A stretch of 8,512 nucleotides of DNA, taken from NCBI GenBank assembly GCA_019057775.1, contig JAHLWT010000171.1, forward strand, positions 1 to 8,512, given 5' to 3'. Every line of letters begins with the position of its first letter. The first letter of the stretch is position 1. Of this stretch, positions 1 through 6,718 are shown piece by piece. The notes beneath the pieces were generated by a model. The model was not told the origin of the DNA. It worked only from the letters and a program-made list of their open reading frames with translations, and ran no database searches. The stretch is from Promethearchaeota archaeon (GTDB taxonomy: Archaea; Asgardarchaeota; Lokiarchaeia; Sigynarchaeales; SOKP01). The translations under genes and the position numbers were made by a program.

Positions 1-262
1 TCGCAAGTAGTGCCGGATTGCGGTATGTATTGCCTGAAACAAGAATACCTAATCGTAAACGTTTAGTGACGGTAGCTGCAGCAGTTATCAGCGACCAACT
101 TTCCAAAGCCTCCCTATGCTCTAGGTTTTCTCCGGGGAGTGGAGGTAGGAAATGGTCCGAGACCCAGAGACTATGCCAATGTCCTGACTCCACAGTTTTA
201 ATTGTGGGAAGGATACTTTCCCATGTAGTAAAATAATTCCGTAATTGTGCTCCAAATTGCAT
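1..262 (-). CDS. Luciferase-like (LLM class) oxidoreductase, probably F420-dependent; N-terminal part, cut by window edge
   Basis: The minus strand reads open from an ATG at 262 to the window edge, giving the first 87 residues of a protein whose family is usually about 300-340 residues. Visible features are a starting beta strand (MQFGAQL), the LWVSDHF block at residues 32-38, ESW at 54-56, and [19 protein letters not shown] at 68-87. These are the hallmark early strands of the TIM-barrel luciferase-like monooxygenase superfamily; this spacing is typical of the F420-dependent subgroup that transfers hydride between F420 and an alcohol, aldehyde or similar substrate. The start is supported by GAGGAT five bases upstream. 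G+C is about 46% by count over 1-240, clearly above the right half of the window. Substrate cannot be told, and an FMN-dependent monooxygenase remains possible because the cofactor-discriminating part lies outside. It probably belongs with the SDR behind it, on the same strand. Confidence 0.88.
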   Translation of the reverse strand, partial: MQFGAQLRNYFTTWESILPTIKTVESGHWHSLWVSDHFLPPLPGENLEHREALESWSLITAAATVTKRLRLGILVSGNTYRNPALLA

Positions 263-267
263 GTATA

Positions 268-273
268 ATCCTC
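268..273 (-). promoter_or_regulatory. Ribosome binding site of the LLM oxidoreductase
   Basis: On the minus strand GAGGAT lies five bases before the ATG at 262, within an A-rich leader. It matches the anti-Shine-Dalgarno end of 16S rRNA and fixes the start of the truncated gene. Confidence 0.6.
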
Positions 274-477
274 TTTTTTATCTTAAAGGTAAATTTTTAA
301 ATTAGAACATAAAATGTAGATTAATTTTTAAAATTATTTAGTAGGATTAGCTATTTTACAGCCTTCAACATGAACAAAAGAGGGATTTCAGCCTTTTGAT
401 CTTTTAGACGGTAGTATCCATCTTCCCATAATAATAACTTATCCGTTGGAAAGTTTTGTTTCTTAGAACTACTGGGG

Positions 478-1236
478 TCAACGATCCCAAGGAAAATGTC
501 CTCTTATAATTAGTAGTTCACCTGTTATGTGATCGGATGCTGATGACGCAAGAAATAGAGCCAAATTTGCTATATTTTTGGGAACAGGAGGACGTAATAA
601 TCGAGGTACTGGTGTACCATCTTTATTTTTATCAGGAGGTAAGATTCCCCACTTTATTACTCCTTCGGTAGCTGTCAAACCAGGAGCAATACAATTCACA
701 TTAATGTTATGTTCCGCCCATGAAGCAGCTAAATTATTGGTTAACATGATTACACCTGCCTTTGCTACTGAATAATGAATCATTCCTGGAGAACCTTTAA
801 CTCCTGCTGTTGAAGCAATATTGATAATCTTACCATGTTTCTGCTCAATCATTACCTTACCAGCAGCGATACAGCCAAGAAAAACGCCAGTCAGATTGAG
901 AGTAATAATATCATTCCATTCTTTGATAGAAATCTCTTGTGGTTGAGTCGAGATTCCACGACCAGCATTGTTGATCATTATATCAAGCCGTCCGAAATAA
1001 TCTACTGTTTGTTTGACCATATTATCTACTTGTTCCGGAATACAAACATCAGTAGCAATGGCAAGAGAATCCCTACCAAGCGCTTTGATTTTTTCAGCAA
1101 CTCTATCTATATATTTCTGCGTACGACTCGCAATTACAACATTTGCACCTGCTTCGGCATAAGTTAGAGCGATAGATTTACCTATACCGCTGGAACCACC
1201 AGTTATTATGGCTACTTTCCCATCTAATACTCCCAT
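478..1236 (-). CDS. Short-chain dehydrogenase/reductase (classical SDR), NADP(H) preference likely
   Basis: A cytosolic NAD(P)-dependent oxidoreductase of about 252 residues, the normal size of classical SDRs, interconverting a hydroxyl and a carbonyl group. Numbered from the ATG at 1236: cofactor-binding TGGSSGIG at 12-19, Arg38 after the second beta strand (usually read as NADP preference), Asp63 near the adenine, NNAG at 89-92, and the complete catalytic tetrad Asn114, Ser142, Tyr155, Lys159. The C-terminus is unusual: instead of the common VDGG ending it reads IIRGHFPWDR. An in-frame GTG nine bases upstream (1245) is possible, but GTGA five bases before the ATG looks like its ribosome site, and MGVLDGKVAIITGG is a typical SDR start. 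It lies between the LLM gene and an uncharacterised gene on the same strand, with gaps of 215 and about 300 bases, so it may have its own promoter. Substrate is not readable; a hydroxyacyl, sterol or alcohol substrate would fit the neighbourhood. Confidence 0.93.
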   Translation of the reverse strand: MGVLDGKVAIITGGSSGIGKSIALTYAEAGANVVIASRTQKYIDRVAEKIKALGRDSLAIATDVCIPEQVDNMVKQTVDYFGRLDIMINNAGRGISTQPQEISIKEWNDIITLNLTGVFLGCIAAGKVMIEQKHGKIINIASTAGVKGSPGMIHYSVAKAGVIMLTNNLAASWAEHNINVNCIAPGLTATEGVIKWGILPPDKNKDGTPVPRLLRPPVPKNIANLALFLASSASDHITGELLIIRGHFPWDR

Positions 1237-1241
1237 TTGGT

Positions 1242-1245
1242 TCAC
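1242..1245 (-). promoter_or_regulatory. Possible GTGA-type ribosome binding site of the SDR
   Basis: GTGA followed by five bases and ATG (1236). GTGA can pair with the AUCACCUCC end of archaeal 16S rRNA. The same arrangement, GGTGA-N5-ATG, occurs at the VOC gene, which argues that both downstream ATGs are the true starts. Confidence 0.4.
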
Positions 1246-1330
1246 TTTTGAGTTTTTATGTAAAATTAAAATAGTTATTTTTATAAAATTCTTCTTTAAT
1301 TACCATAATTCTAAACTAAGATTATTTTGT

Positions 1331-1346
1331 AAAAATATAAATCTTC
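1331..1346 (-). promoter_or_regulatory. Candidate archaeal promoter (BRE/TATA) for the SDR
   Basis: On the minus strand GGAAGA is followed directly by TTTATATTTTT, a purine-rich element next to a TATA box as in archaeal promoters. Transcription would begin near 1310, leaving a leader of about 70 bases before the SDR start. The background is very AT-rich, so chance matches are common. Confidence 0.3.
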
Positions 1347-1533
1347 CACTAATTAAAAATAAAAAATAAATGGATTAGAATGACGTTTATTGAAGTTTTT
1401 TACTTTTTTTTTTATGAAACAAAATTTTTTTTTAAATTCAGCTTGAACAATAAATCAATTTTATCTTCAAATTCTGATTCAATGAAAATTTCTATAAAAT
1501 AAATCAGTCAAGTTATAAAATTATTCATCTCAA

Positions 1534-2133
1534 CTAACGTCCCAACAATTTATAGAATCGTGTCTTTTCTTCATCCGTCATCTTAGTATGAATGGGTACA
1601 CCGTATTCTGTATGTGGAAAATCCTTAACTTCGGGTGAATGTATAAGTCGTCTAGCGGTAATATTATGAAGACCCTCACCATCAATGCCTAGCAGTGCTT
1701 CTCCAATACCTGGTGGCCATACTGGATTACTTATGTACATACTTGTTTTTCTACCTTTTCCTACCATCTTCAAGTCATTATGTAATATTTTTTCATCATT
1801 CGTCCGCTTTCCTTGGCCCTTAAGATCGTAGATAAAAGATGAGGCATGTGCTATCAGTGCCCATTCGATGCGAACATGAAATCCAGGTAGTTTTATGCAT
1901 TCACGCGGTAATATTGCTCCTCCGCTAACCTTTTCGTTTTGGATCATAAAATGCCAACCTACTCTATCCCGTCCAGCTGAGAGACGTTTCGGTATATGTG
2001 TATACTCCTCGCTAAATCCCCATTTATATTTACTAAGATTTAATTTTGCTTCGTTAATGAGTTTCACACCTGTTTCAGCAGCAAATTGACACCACTCTGA
2101 AGAACCGAACTCCCACTTTTCAAGATCATTCAA
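1534..2133 (-). CDS. Uncharacterised 199-residue protein, possibly SCP2-like
   Basis: I do not recognise this protein with certainty. It is soluble, with no signal peptide or membrane segment, and rich in Trp and His. Residues about 1-30 form an amphipathic helix (WEFGSSEWCQFAAETGVKL), followed by a beta-rich middle with GWHFMIQNEKVSGG and FHVRIEWALIAHASSF. A late segment, GLHNITARRLI, is helical. The order helix, then WHF-I-x-GKV strand pair, then a charged strand and helix, faintly resembles SCP2-type lipid-binding proteins found beside SDRs and acyl-CoA enzymes in bacteria; this is recollection, not a search result. The start is TTG at 2133, supported by AGAGGAGAT just upstream; an ATG four bases further in is out of frame. 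G+C is closer to the SDR and VOC genes than to the right-hand genes. A small enzyme of unknown type is an equal alternative. Confidence 0.7.
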   Translation of the reverse strand: MNDLEKWEFGSSEWCQFAAETGVKLINEAKLNLSKYKWGFSEEYTHIPKRLSAGRDRVGWHFMIQNEKVSGGAILPRECIKLPGFHVRIEWALIAHASSFIYDLKGQGKRTNDEKILHNDLKMVGKGRKTSMYISNPVWPPGIGEALLGIDGEGLHNITARRLIHSPEVKDFPHTEYGVPIHTKMTDEEKTRFYKLLGR

Positions 2134-2138
2134 ATTGT

Positions 2139-2147
2139 ATCTCCTCT
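2139..2147 (-). promoter_or_regulatory. Strong ribosome binding site selecting a TTG start
   Basis: AGAGGAGAT on the minus strand places GGAG seven bases before TTG at 2133. It is the best Shine-Dalgarno match in the window and explains why the gene starts at TTG, since the nearby ATG (2129) is in another frame. Confidence 0.65.
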
Positions 2148-2243
2148 AAAGTTAAATTTTGTTTTACTAAATAAAAAAAATGGATTAATGATAAAATTTT
2201 TCATTTGTTCTAATATTTTGTCTCAATTTCCGCCCCAACAAAT

Positions 2244-2291
2244 TCAACGGTCCCAGGGAAAATGACCTTTTAAATTAGTACTTCCATAAAC
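2244..2291 (-). pseudogene. Remnant of the 3' end of a second SDR gene
   Basis: Reading the minus strand, this stretch encodes GSTNLKGHFPWDR and a stop, matching the unusual RGHFPWDR ending of the SDR at 478-1236. In nucleotides, the last 29 bases agree at 25 positions. Three of the four differences (GGA/GGT, CCT/CCC, GAT/GAC) leave the amino acid unchanged, as expected for diverged coding paralogs. Further upstream another eight bases match after a one-base deletion; similarity then fades and no dehydrogenase body is left. It lies in the intergenic space between the divergent 199-residue and VOC genes. I read it as the tail of a deleted SDR copy that stood upstream of the present minus-strand genes. 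An alternative is a short recombination scar. Confidence 0.6.
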
Positions 2292-2306
2292 CATAAATAA
2301 AACCTT

Positions 2307-2316
2307 TTTTTATATT
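2307..2316 (+). promoter_or_regulatory. Candidate TATA box for the VOC gene
   Basis: TTTTTATATT would place a start of transcription near 2337 and a leader of roughly 65 bases containing the GGTGA ribosome site. A second TATA-like element at 2371-2378 is too close to the start codon unless the message is essentially leaderless. Weak, because the surroundings are AT-rich. Confidence 0.22.
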
Positions 2317-2392
2317 CTTCATTTTATTCTTTAGGAAAACTTAAACTTGATAACAATTGATAAAAATCAATATAATTAAAATTCTAAAATAT

Positions 2393-2397
2393 GGTGA
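2393..2397 (+). promoter_or_regulatory. Possible ribosome binding site of the VOC gene
   Basis: GGTGA five bases before the ATG at 2403. It overlaps an in-frame upstream ATG (2391) that has no ribosome site of its own, and so favours the start at 2403. Confidence 0.4.
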
Positions 2398-2402
2398 AAA
2401 AA

Positions 2403-3413
2403 ATGTTGAAAAATGACTGGGAATTGGGCCATATATGTCTCGTTGTTAGGGACTGGAATGACGCCTTGCATTATTATCAAAATACAAGAATGGGGGTGAG
2501 CGTTGGTCCTCAAGTAATGGGTTTGGATTACCAGAAGAACCCCCCATATTGGGAGGAGCGTGAAATCCCCAAATTCTATTTAAATAATAAAGTTCCGAGG
2601 ACAAATGGTGGCTCCGGACCGGGAAAACCAATGAAGGTGGAATCCAAACTAAGAAGAAAAGAGTTATATAAATTTATAGATAAAGATTGCCAAGTTGGGG
2701 ATCTGCTACTTGAAATTGGTCAAAACAGGAATATCCCGCTAGAGGGCATTACCCACGTTTGTTTCAACGTCCCAGATATCAACGCAGAGACAGACAAACT
2801 GCTGGAAAAAGGTTGCGAGGTCATGTCGAGTTTTACCCAAGGTGAAATTATTATGGAAAATCACATTGACACTCGCAAGTATGGTAACGTGGACATATCA
2901 TTCAGACCTCCTTTGCGCAAGCATGAAAAAGCATGGATGGATCACCACCGTTCGCATCCAAATCTAAAAGAATGGAAATTCCAAGGAATTGGTATTGGTG
3001 TAAGGGATCTTGATAAAGCGGTTGAGTACTACGAGAGCCTAGACATTATCGATTTTCAATCCGAAACTGAACTTGATAGCAACTTTCTTGACCCAATCAA
3101 CGTGTCTAGTGAAACTATGGAATTGAGTTTCAAGACAAGAGCAAGAATTGGTCATGTAGGTCCAGTGGCTTTTGAGTTCATTCAACCCCTTGAAGGAATT
3201 TCAATCTATCAGGAATCTCTAGACAGTAGGGGCGAAGGTGTCGCCGAAATGGCCTTTACAGTAGCCGATCTCGAGAAAGAAGCAGCAACCATGATATATA
3301 GGGGTATGCCCGTAGTGCTTAGTGGTAAACCTGAGAAGGGTCCTGCCTTTGCTTGCTTTGATACTCGTAAAAATAGCGGTAATATTGTGGTAAAATTAAT
3401 TCAAAGGAACTAG
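2403..3413 (+). CDS. Double-domain VOC (glyoxalase/dioxygenase superfamily) protein
   Basis: About 336 residues with two vicinal-oxygen-chelate modules, numbered from ATG 2403. Module 1 begins with GHICLVVRDWNDALHYY (9-25) and continues with DLLLEIGQ (100-107) and GITHVCFNVPDI (115-126). His10, Glu104 and His118 sit where the family binds its divalent metal; the usual fourth ligand is not evident near VDISFRPP (163-170). Module 2 begins at GIGIGVRDLDKAVEYY (195-210), with AFEFIQP (256-262) and GVAEMAFTVADL (279-290); both histidines are replaced (Gly195, Glu282) and only Glu258 remains. Between the strands of module 1 is a long Gly/Lys-rich insertion (about 50-95). Members include glyoxalase I, methylmalonyl-CoA epimerase and extradiol or 4-hydroxyphenylpyruvate dioxygenases, so the reaction is open; the surrounding redox genes suggest catabolism. 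An ATG at 2391 would add four residues. The gene is divergent from the 199-residue gene. G+C around 37-48% in sampled lines. Confidence 0.85.
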   Translation: MLKNDWELGHICLVVRDWNDALHYYQNTRMGVSVGPQVMGLDYQKNPPYWEEREIPKFYLNNKVPRTNGGSGPGKPMKVESKLRRKELYKFIDKDCQVGDLLLEIGQNRNIPLEGITHVCFNVPDINAETDKLLEKGCEVMSSFTQGEIIMENHIDTRKYGNVDISFRPPLRKHEKAWMDHHRSHPNLKEWKFQGIGIGVRDLDKAVEYYESLDIIDFQSETELDSNFLDPINVSSETMELSFKTRARIGHVGPVAFEFIQPLEGISIYQESLDSRGEGVAEMAFTVADLEKEAATMIYRGMPVVLSGKPEKGPAFACFDTRKNSGNIVVKLIQRN

Positions 3414-3607
3414 CTGCGCTATCTAAAAATACCCAATTTGGATTTATTTGCTAAAGTGAAGAGATTTCACCTCCTCTTTATGAGTACTGTAATAGCTTTT
3501 TCGAAATATGTTATTGAGTAGGAAAAATGTTTTTATTTAACTAAAAAGTCCAATTGAGTGATGATAAAATAGAAAATTTTCTAAAACAAAGAATTATTTT
3601 CATAAAA

Positions 3608-4312
3608 ATGGATACTGAAAAAATATGGAAAGAAGGTGAATGGACAAATGAAGCACGTCAGATCGTTGCTGGACTTAAAAAGTTCCCTGACAATTCAAAA
3701 ATAATCCTAATTTTAAGGCATTCTCATCGAAATGAACCAACAACATTAGAGAAAGCTCAAAAATTAAGATTAACACCCCAAGGTCATGCAATTGCTAAGA
3801 AGTTCGGCGAAAATTTACCTAGTAGCAGATCTGTCAAAATTTTCCATAGTATTATATGGCGATGCGAAGAAACAGCTAAAAATATACATGAGGGGTTTAA
3901 CAATATTGGCGGAACAAGTGAATTAAAGGGAGAACTTAAACCTCTCCAAAGTGTTGGAATTGCTGATAGGGAGTTTTTTTTGAATGAATTTAATAACGTT
4001 CCTTTTTTTGACATCTTTTATCGATGGGTGGTAGGTTTTTATAATCCTGATGTTTGGACACCGTTCATCGAATATTGTCAATCAACCGCTCATATTATTC
4101 AGGACCAAGTTAAAAACTCTCCTAAAAATGGGTTAGATATTTTTGTTACTCACGATTTAAATTTAATGGGTCTTAAATTTGGATGGTTTGGCATTCCACC
4201 AAAGAAATGGGTGAAATTTCTAGGAGGATTTGCGTTTACGATAGAAAAGGATCAAATCTTGCTATTAGATAATGGTGAGCTAAAACCAGTAGCAATTCCA
4301 CATTGGTGGTAA
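3608..4312 (+). CDS. Histidine phosphatase superfamily protein (phosphoglycerate-mutase-like fold)
   Basis: A soluble protein of about 234 residues from the ATG at 3608. Core motifs are in order: ILRHSHR at 35-41, giving the catalytic Arg37-His38; LTPQGHAIAKKFG at 55-67; HSIIWRCEETA at 80-90 with phosphate-binding Arg85; and VTHDLNLM at 180-187, giving the second catalytic His182. All core residues are present, so phosphatase activity through a phospho-histidine is expected, but the usual RHG triad reads RHS here. Substrate is unknown; sugar phosphates, nucleotides and acyl phosphates are all possible in this superfamily. An in-frame TTG at 3554 would add 18 residues, but it has no ribosome site and the added stretch is low-complexity, so I prefer the ATG, with moderate certainty. 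It ends 33 bases before the acyl-CoA synthetase on the same strand, so the two are probably co-transcribed and the phosphatase may act on an intermediate of acyl activation or lipid turnover. Confidence 0.85.
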   Translation: MDTEKIWKEGEWTNEARQIVAGLKKFPDNSKIILILRHSHRNEPTTLEKAQKLRLTPQGHAIAKKFGENLPSSRSVKIFHSIIWRCEETAKNIHEGFNNIGGTSELKGELKPLQSVGIADREFFLNEFNNVPFFDIFYRWVVGFYNPDVWTPFIEYCQSTAHIIQDQVKNSPKNGLDIFVTHDLNLMGLKFGWFGIPPKKWVKFLGGFAFTIEKDQILLLDNGELKPVAIPHWW

Positions 4313-4313
4313 A

Positions 4314-4329
4314 AATAATAATAATAATA
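4314..4329 (+). repeat. Short AAT trinucleotide repeat between two operon genes
   Basis: Five tandem AAT units immediately after the phosphatase stop codon, followed by AGGAT about twelve bases before the synthetase ATG. Length changes here would alter the spacer between the two genes. AGGAT is a weak and rather distant ribosome site. Confidence 0.6.
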
Positions 4330-4345
4330 GGATTTAAACAATCAA

Positions 4346-6538
4346 ATGAGCATAAATACCATACCTGATAAACTTCCTAAAAAATTCTTAATGAGGTTAA
4401 AAAGAGGAAAATATGATGATGCTTTTCTTTTTACATTAGCTGTTTTTGGACCTCACAAACTTAACGAGCTTGTTAATGACGTTAGTAAATCTATTACTCA
4501 TAGGATGGATGAGGAGTTACTTCATGAATGGGCTAGTAAGTTAAAGACTTATGGATTCATTGAAGAATATAAAAAAAATGATGACCTCTATTTTAAAGCA
4601 ACAGAGAAGGGTAAGGATGAATTATTATCGAGAGTAGAAAACACCTTTATGATACGGTATTTAAAAATGTTTTTTTCCCAGTGGCTGGGATCAATTGAAC
4701 CTGAAAAAGAAAACAAATCAAAATCATTGTATGTGTTAAAATATAGAGATGTCATATTTGGGCTCTTATCTGTATACTGGAGATTATGTGATTTCTTAAA
4801 TGCTACAAAAAAAAATAAGAAAGTTGGACCAGACGATTGTGTCTCGCTTGGTAAGCGTCTAGAATATAATGCAGAACAATATTCTAGTAATCCCGCTATT
4901 TATTATGAAGATGTCATGTATACATATAAAGAATTCAACGAAATTATTAATCAGTATGCTAACTATCTTCTTTCTTTAGGTGTAACTAAAGGAGAAGTAA
5001 TTAATATTTTCGTGGAAAACAGACCTGAATTATTGTTTTTAATTGGAGCTATGTCAAAAATTGGTACCATAGGAGCTTTAATTAATACAAGACAAAGATC
5101 GTCAATACTACTACATAGTTTAAAACTAAATCCAGTAAGATTCTATATTATTGGAGAGGAACTTATTAAACCTTTTGAAGAAATAAAATCAGAATTGGGC
5201 TTAACTGGGGAGGAAAAACTCTTTTTTTTGAAGGATAAGGATAAAATTGATATACCAGAAAATTTTGTTGATCTTAAAAAAGAGATTGACTATGAAAGTA
5301 AAGAAAATCCATCAACTAAATCAGAAATAAAGGGAAAAGATACCTATATTTATATTTTTACTTCTGGAACAACCGGACTTCCAAAAGCAGTACATATTCG
5401 GAATATGTATACAGTAACATCCATAGATGCCTGGAGTAGTGTCATATTACATATGACACCTGATGACATTATGTATATATCTCTTCCCTTGTTCCATAGT
5501 AACGCGATCCATATTGCATGGTCAGCCGCTATTGGAGGTGGATCAGCAATAGCTATTGCTCGAAGATTTAGTGTTCGAAATTTCTGGGAAGATATAAAAA
5601 AATTTAATGCTACATGTTTTAATTATATCGGAGAAATCTGTCGCTATCTTTTTAATCAACCACCATCTCCAGAAGATCGAAAACATAGAGTTTACAAGAT
5701 TTGTGGTAATGGTCTTAGACCTGAAATATGGAAAGAATTCAAAGAACGATTTGGTATAAGAGAAGTCTATGAACACTACGGAATGACTGAAATGTGGGGA
5801 GCGTTTGTTAATTATCTTAATTTAGATTGTACTGTGGGATATAATGCTGCTCCATATGCTATTGTAAAGCATAACATTGAAAATAATGAACCTGAAAGAG
5901 ATAACAATGGTTTTTTACAAAGAGTTGAAGAAGGTCAAGCAGGTTTATTGATTATACAAGCATGGTCTGAATACGTTTTTGCTGGCTATACGGATAAAAC
6001 AGCATCAGAGAAAAAATTAATATATGATGTATTTGAAAAGGGTGATGTTTGGATGAATGCAAGTGATGTAGTACGGAATATTGGATATAATCATGCTCAA
6101 TTTATTGATAGACTTGGTGATACATTTCGTTGGAAAGGAGAGAATGTATCTACCACCGAGGTTGAAGATATAGTCTCTTCTTTTGAAGAAATCGACCACG
6201 CTTCTGTTTATGGAGTTGAAATCCCAGGGTATGAAGGACGGGTTGGTATGACATCAATATTAGCAACTGTTAAACATGAAAAATTTGACTTTAATAATTT
6301 TGTAAAAACGCTACAAGATAATTTGCCTAAATATGCCATTCCCATATTCATACGATTCTTATCTCAATTAAACACAACAAGTACTTATAAAATCCAGAAA
6401 TATGATATGAAAAAAATAGGATTCAACATCAAAAAAACAAACAATCATATTTATGTTAATCTTCCAAGAAGCACTAAATATACACTTCTCACAGAAATGA
6501 TTTATGAAAACATTCTAAATAGAAAATATAGATTTTAA
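4346..6538 (+). CDS. FATP/FadD6-type long-chain acyl-CoA synthetase with N-terminal winged-helix-like domain
   Basis: A 730-residue adenylate-forming enzyme expected to convert a fatty acid, ATP and CoA to acyl-CoA, AMP and pyrophosphate. The catalytic part starts near residue 168. It contains the P-loop TSGTTGLPK (339-347), LPLFHSNA, YGMTE (478-482), a GDV-W-N-SD ribose-binding region (566-574) and DR-GDTFRWKGENVSTTEV (588-606), the signature of fatty-acid-transport-protein/very-long-chain synthetases. It also has VYGVEIPGYEGRVGM and a terminal TYKIQK (680-685) with Lys682 as the likely adenylation lysine. FadD6-like enzymes have about 600 residues; the excess is at the N-terminus. Residues about 24-97 look like a winged helix (DELLHEWASKLKTYGFIEE, then a charged hairpin and KATEKGKDELL), resembling PadR-type proteins. 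Two hydrophobic or amphipathic helices follow (101-117, 136-151) and could touch the membrane. It follows the phosphatase gene by 33 bases. Sampled G+C is near 32%, much lower than the left block. Confidence 0.93.
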   Translation: MSINTIPDKLPKKFLMRLKRGKYDDAFLFTLAVFGPHKLNELVNDVSKSITHRMDEELLHEWASKLKTYGFIEEYKKNDDLYFKATEKGKDELLSRVENTFMIRYLKMFFSQWLGSIEPEKENKSKSLYVLKYRDVIFGLLSVYWRLCDFLNATKKNKKVGPDDCVSLGKRLEYNAEQYSSNPAIYYEDVMYTYKEFNEIINQYANYLLSLGVTKGEVINIFVENRPELLFLIGAMSKIGTIGALINTRQRSSILLHSLKLNPVRFYIIGEELIKPFEEIKSELGLTGEEKLFFLKDKDKIDIPENFVDLKKEIDYESKENPSTKSEIKGKDTYIYIFTSGTTGLPKAVHIRNMYTVTSIDAWSSVILHMTPDDIMYISLPLFHSNAIHIAWSAAIGGGSAIAIARRFSVRNFWEDIKKFNATCFNYIGEICRYLFNQPPSPEDRKHRVYKICGNGLRPEIWKEFKERFGIREVYEHYGMTEMWGAFVNYLNLDCTVGYNAAPYAIVKHNIENNEPERDNNGFLQRVEEGQAGLLIIQAWSEYVFAGYTDKTASEKKLIYDVFEKGDVWMNASDVVRNIGYNHAQFIDRLGDTFRWKGENVSTTEVEDIVSSFEEIDHASVYGVEIPGYEGRVGMTSILATVKHEKFDFNNFVKTLQDNLPKYAIPIFIRFLSQLNTTSTYKIQKYDMKKIGFNIKKTNNHIYVNLPRSTKYTLLTEMIYENILNRKYRF

Positions 6539-6718
6539 AATTAATGGTAATAATTATGCCTTGGATATTAAATGAAGGAAAGTTCAATAAGAAAACTCCT
6601 CATTAATTAAGTACAACTTGATTATACAGTTAATCTCTATTTTATAATGCATGTTCGACTCGGGAATGCTTGCCGGGTATTTGTTACAAGAAGGGAATAA
6701 TTTGGTAGTAAATTTGAG

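Larger units (their letters stand above)
1237..1533. other. AT-rich intergenic region with poly-T tracts, no convincing gene
   Basis: Nearly 300 bases between two minus-strand genes. It holds long homopolymer runs on the plus strand (T runs near 1396-1415 and 1422-1435). A minus-strand frame of about 30 codons open through 1430-1520 has no plausible start and low-complexity composition, so I do not call it. The only functional element I can propose is the TATA-like box listed separately. Confidence 0.5.

Noticed and set aside
18..236. Plus-strand 72-codon open frame
   Set aside because: It is antisense to the LLM oxidoreductase, whose minus-strand frame has clear family motifs; the plus-strand product has no recognisable features.
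1396..1435. Long T runs in the intergenic region as a terminator
   Set aside because: T runs on the plus strand would terminate plus-strand transcription, but no plus-strand gene ends there; the genes on both sides are minus-strand.
3456..3480. Inverted repeat GTGAA-GAGAT-TTCAC after the VOC gene, as a terminator
   Set aside because: The stem is only five pairs, no T run follows it, and a competing AAGAG/CTCTT pairing exists. Too weak to call.
6650..6685. tRNA-like B-box (GTTCGACTC) in a G+C-richer patch between the synthetase and LRR genes
   Set aside because: The flanking bases do not form the T-stem or an acceptor stem, and no D-arm or anticodon arm is found upstream. Probably chance.
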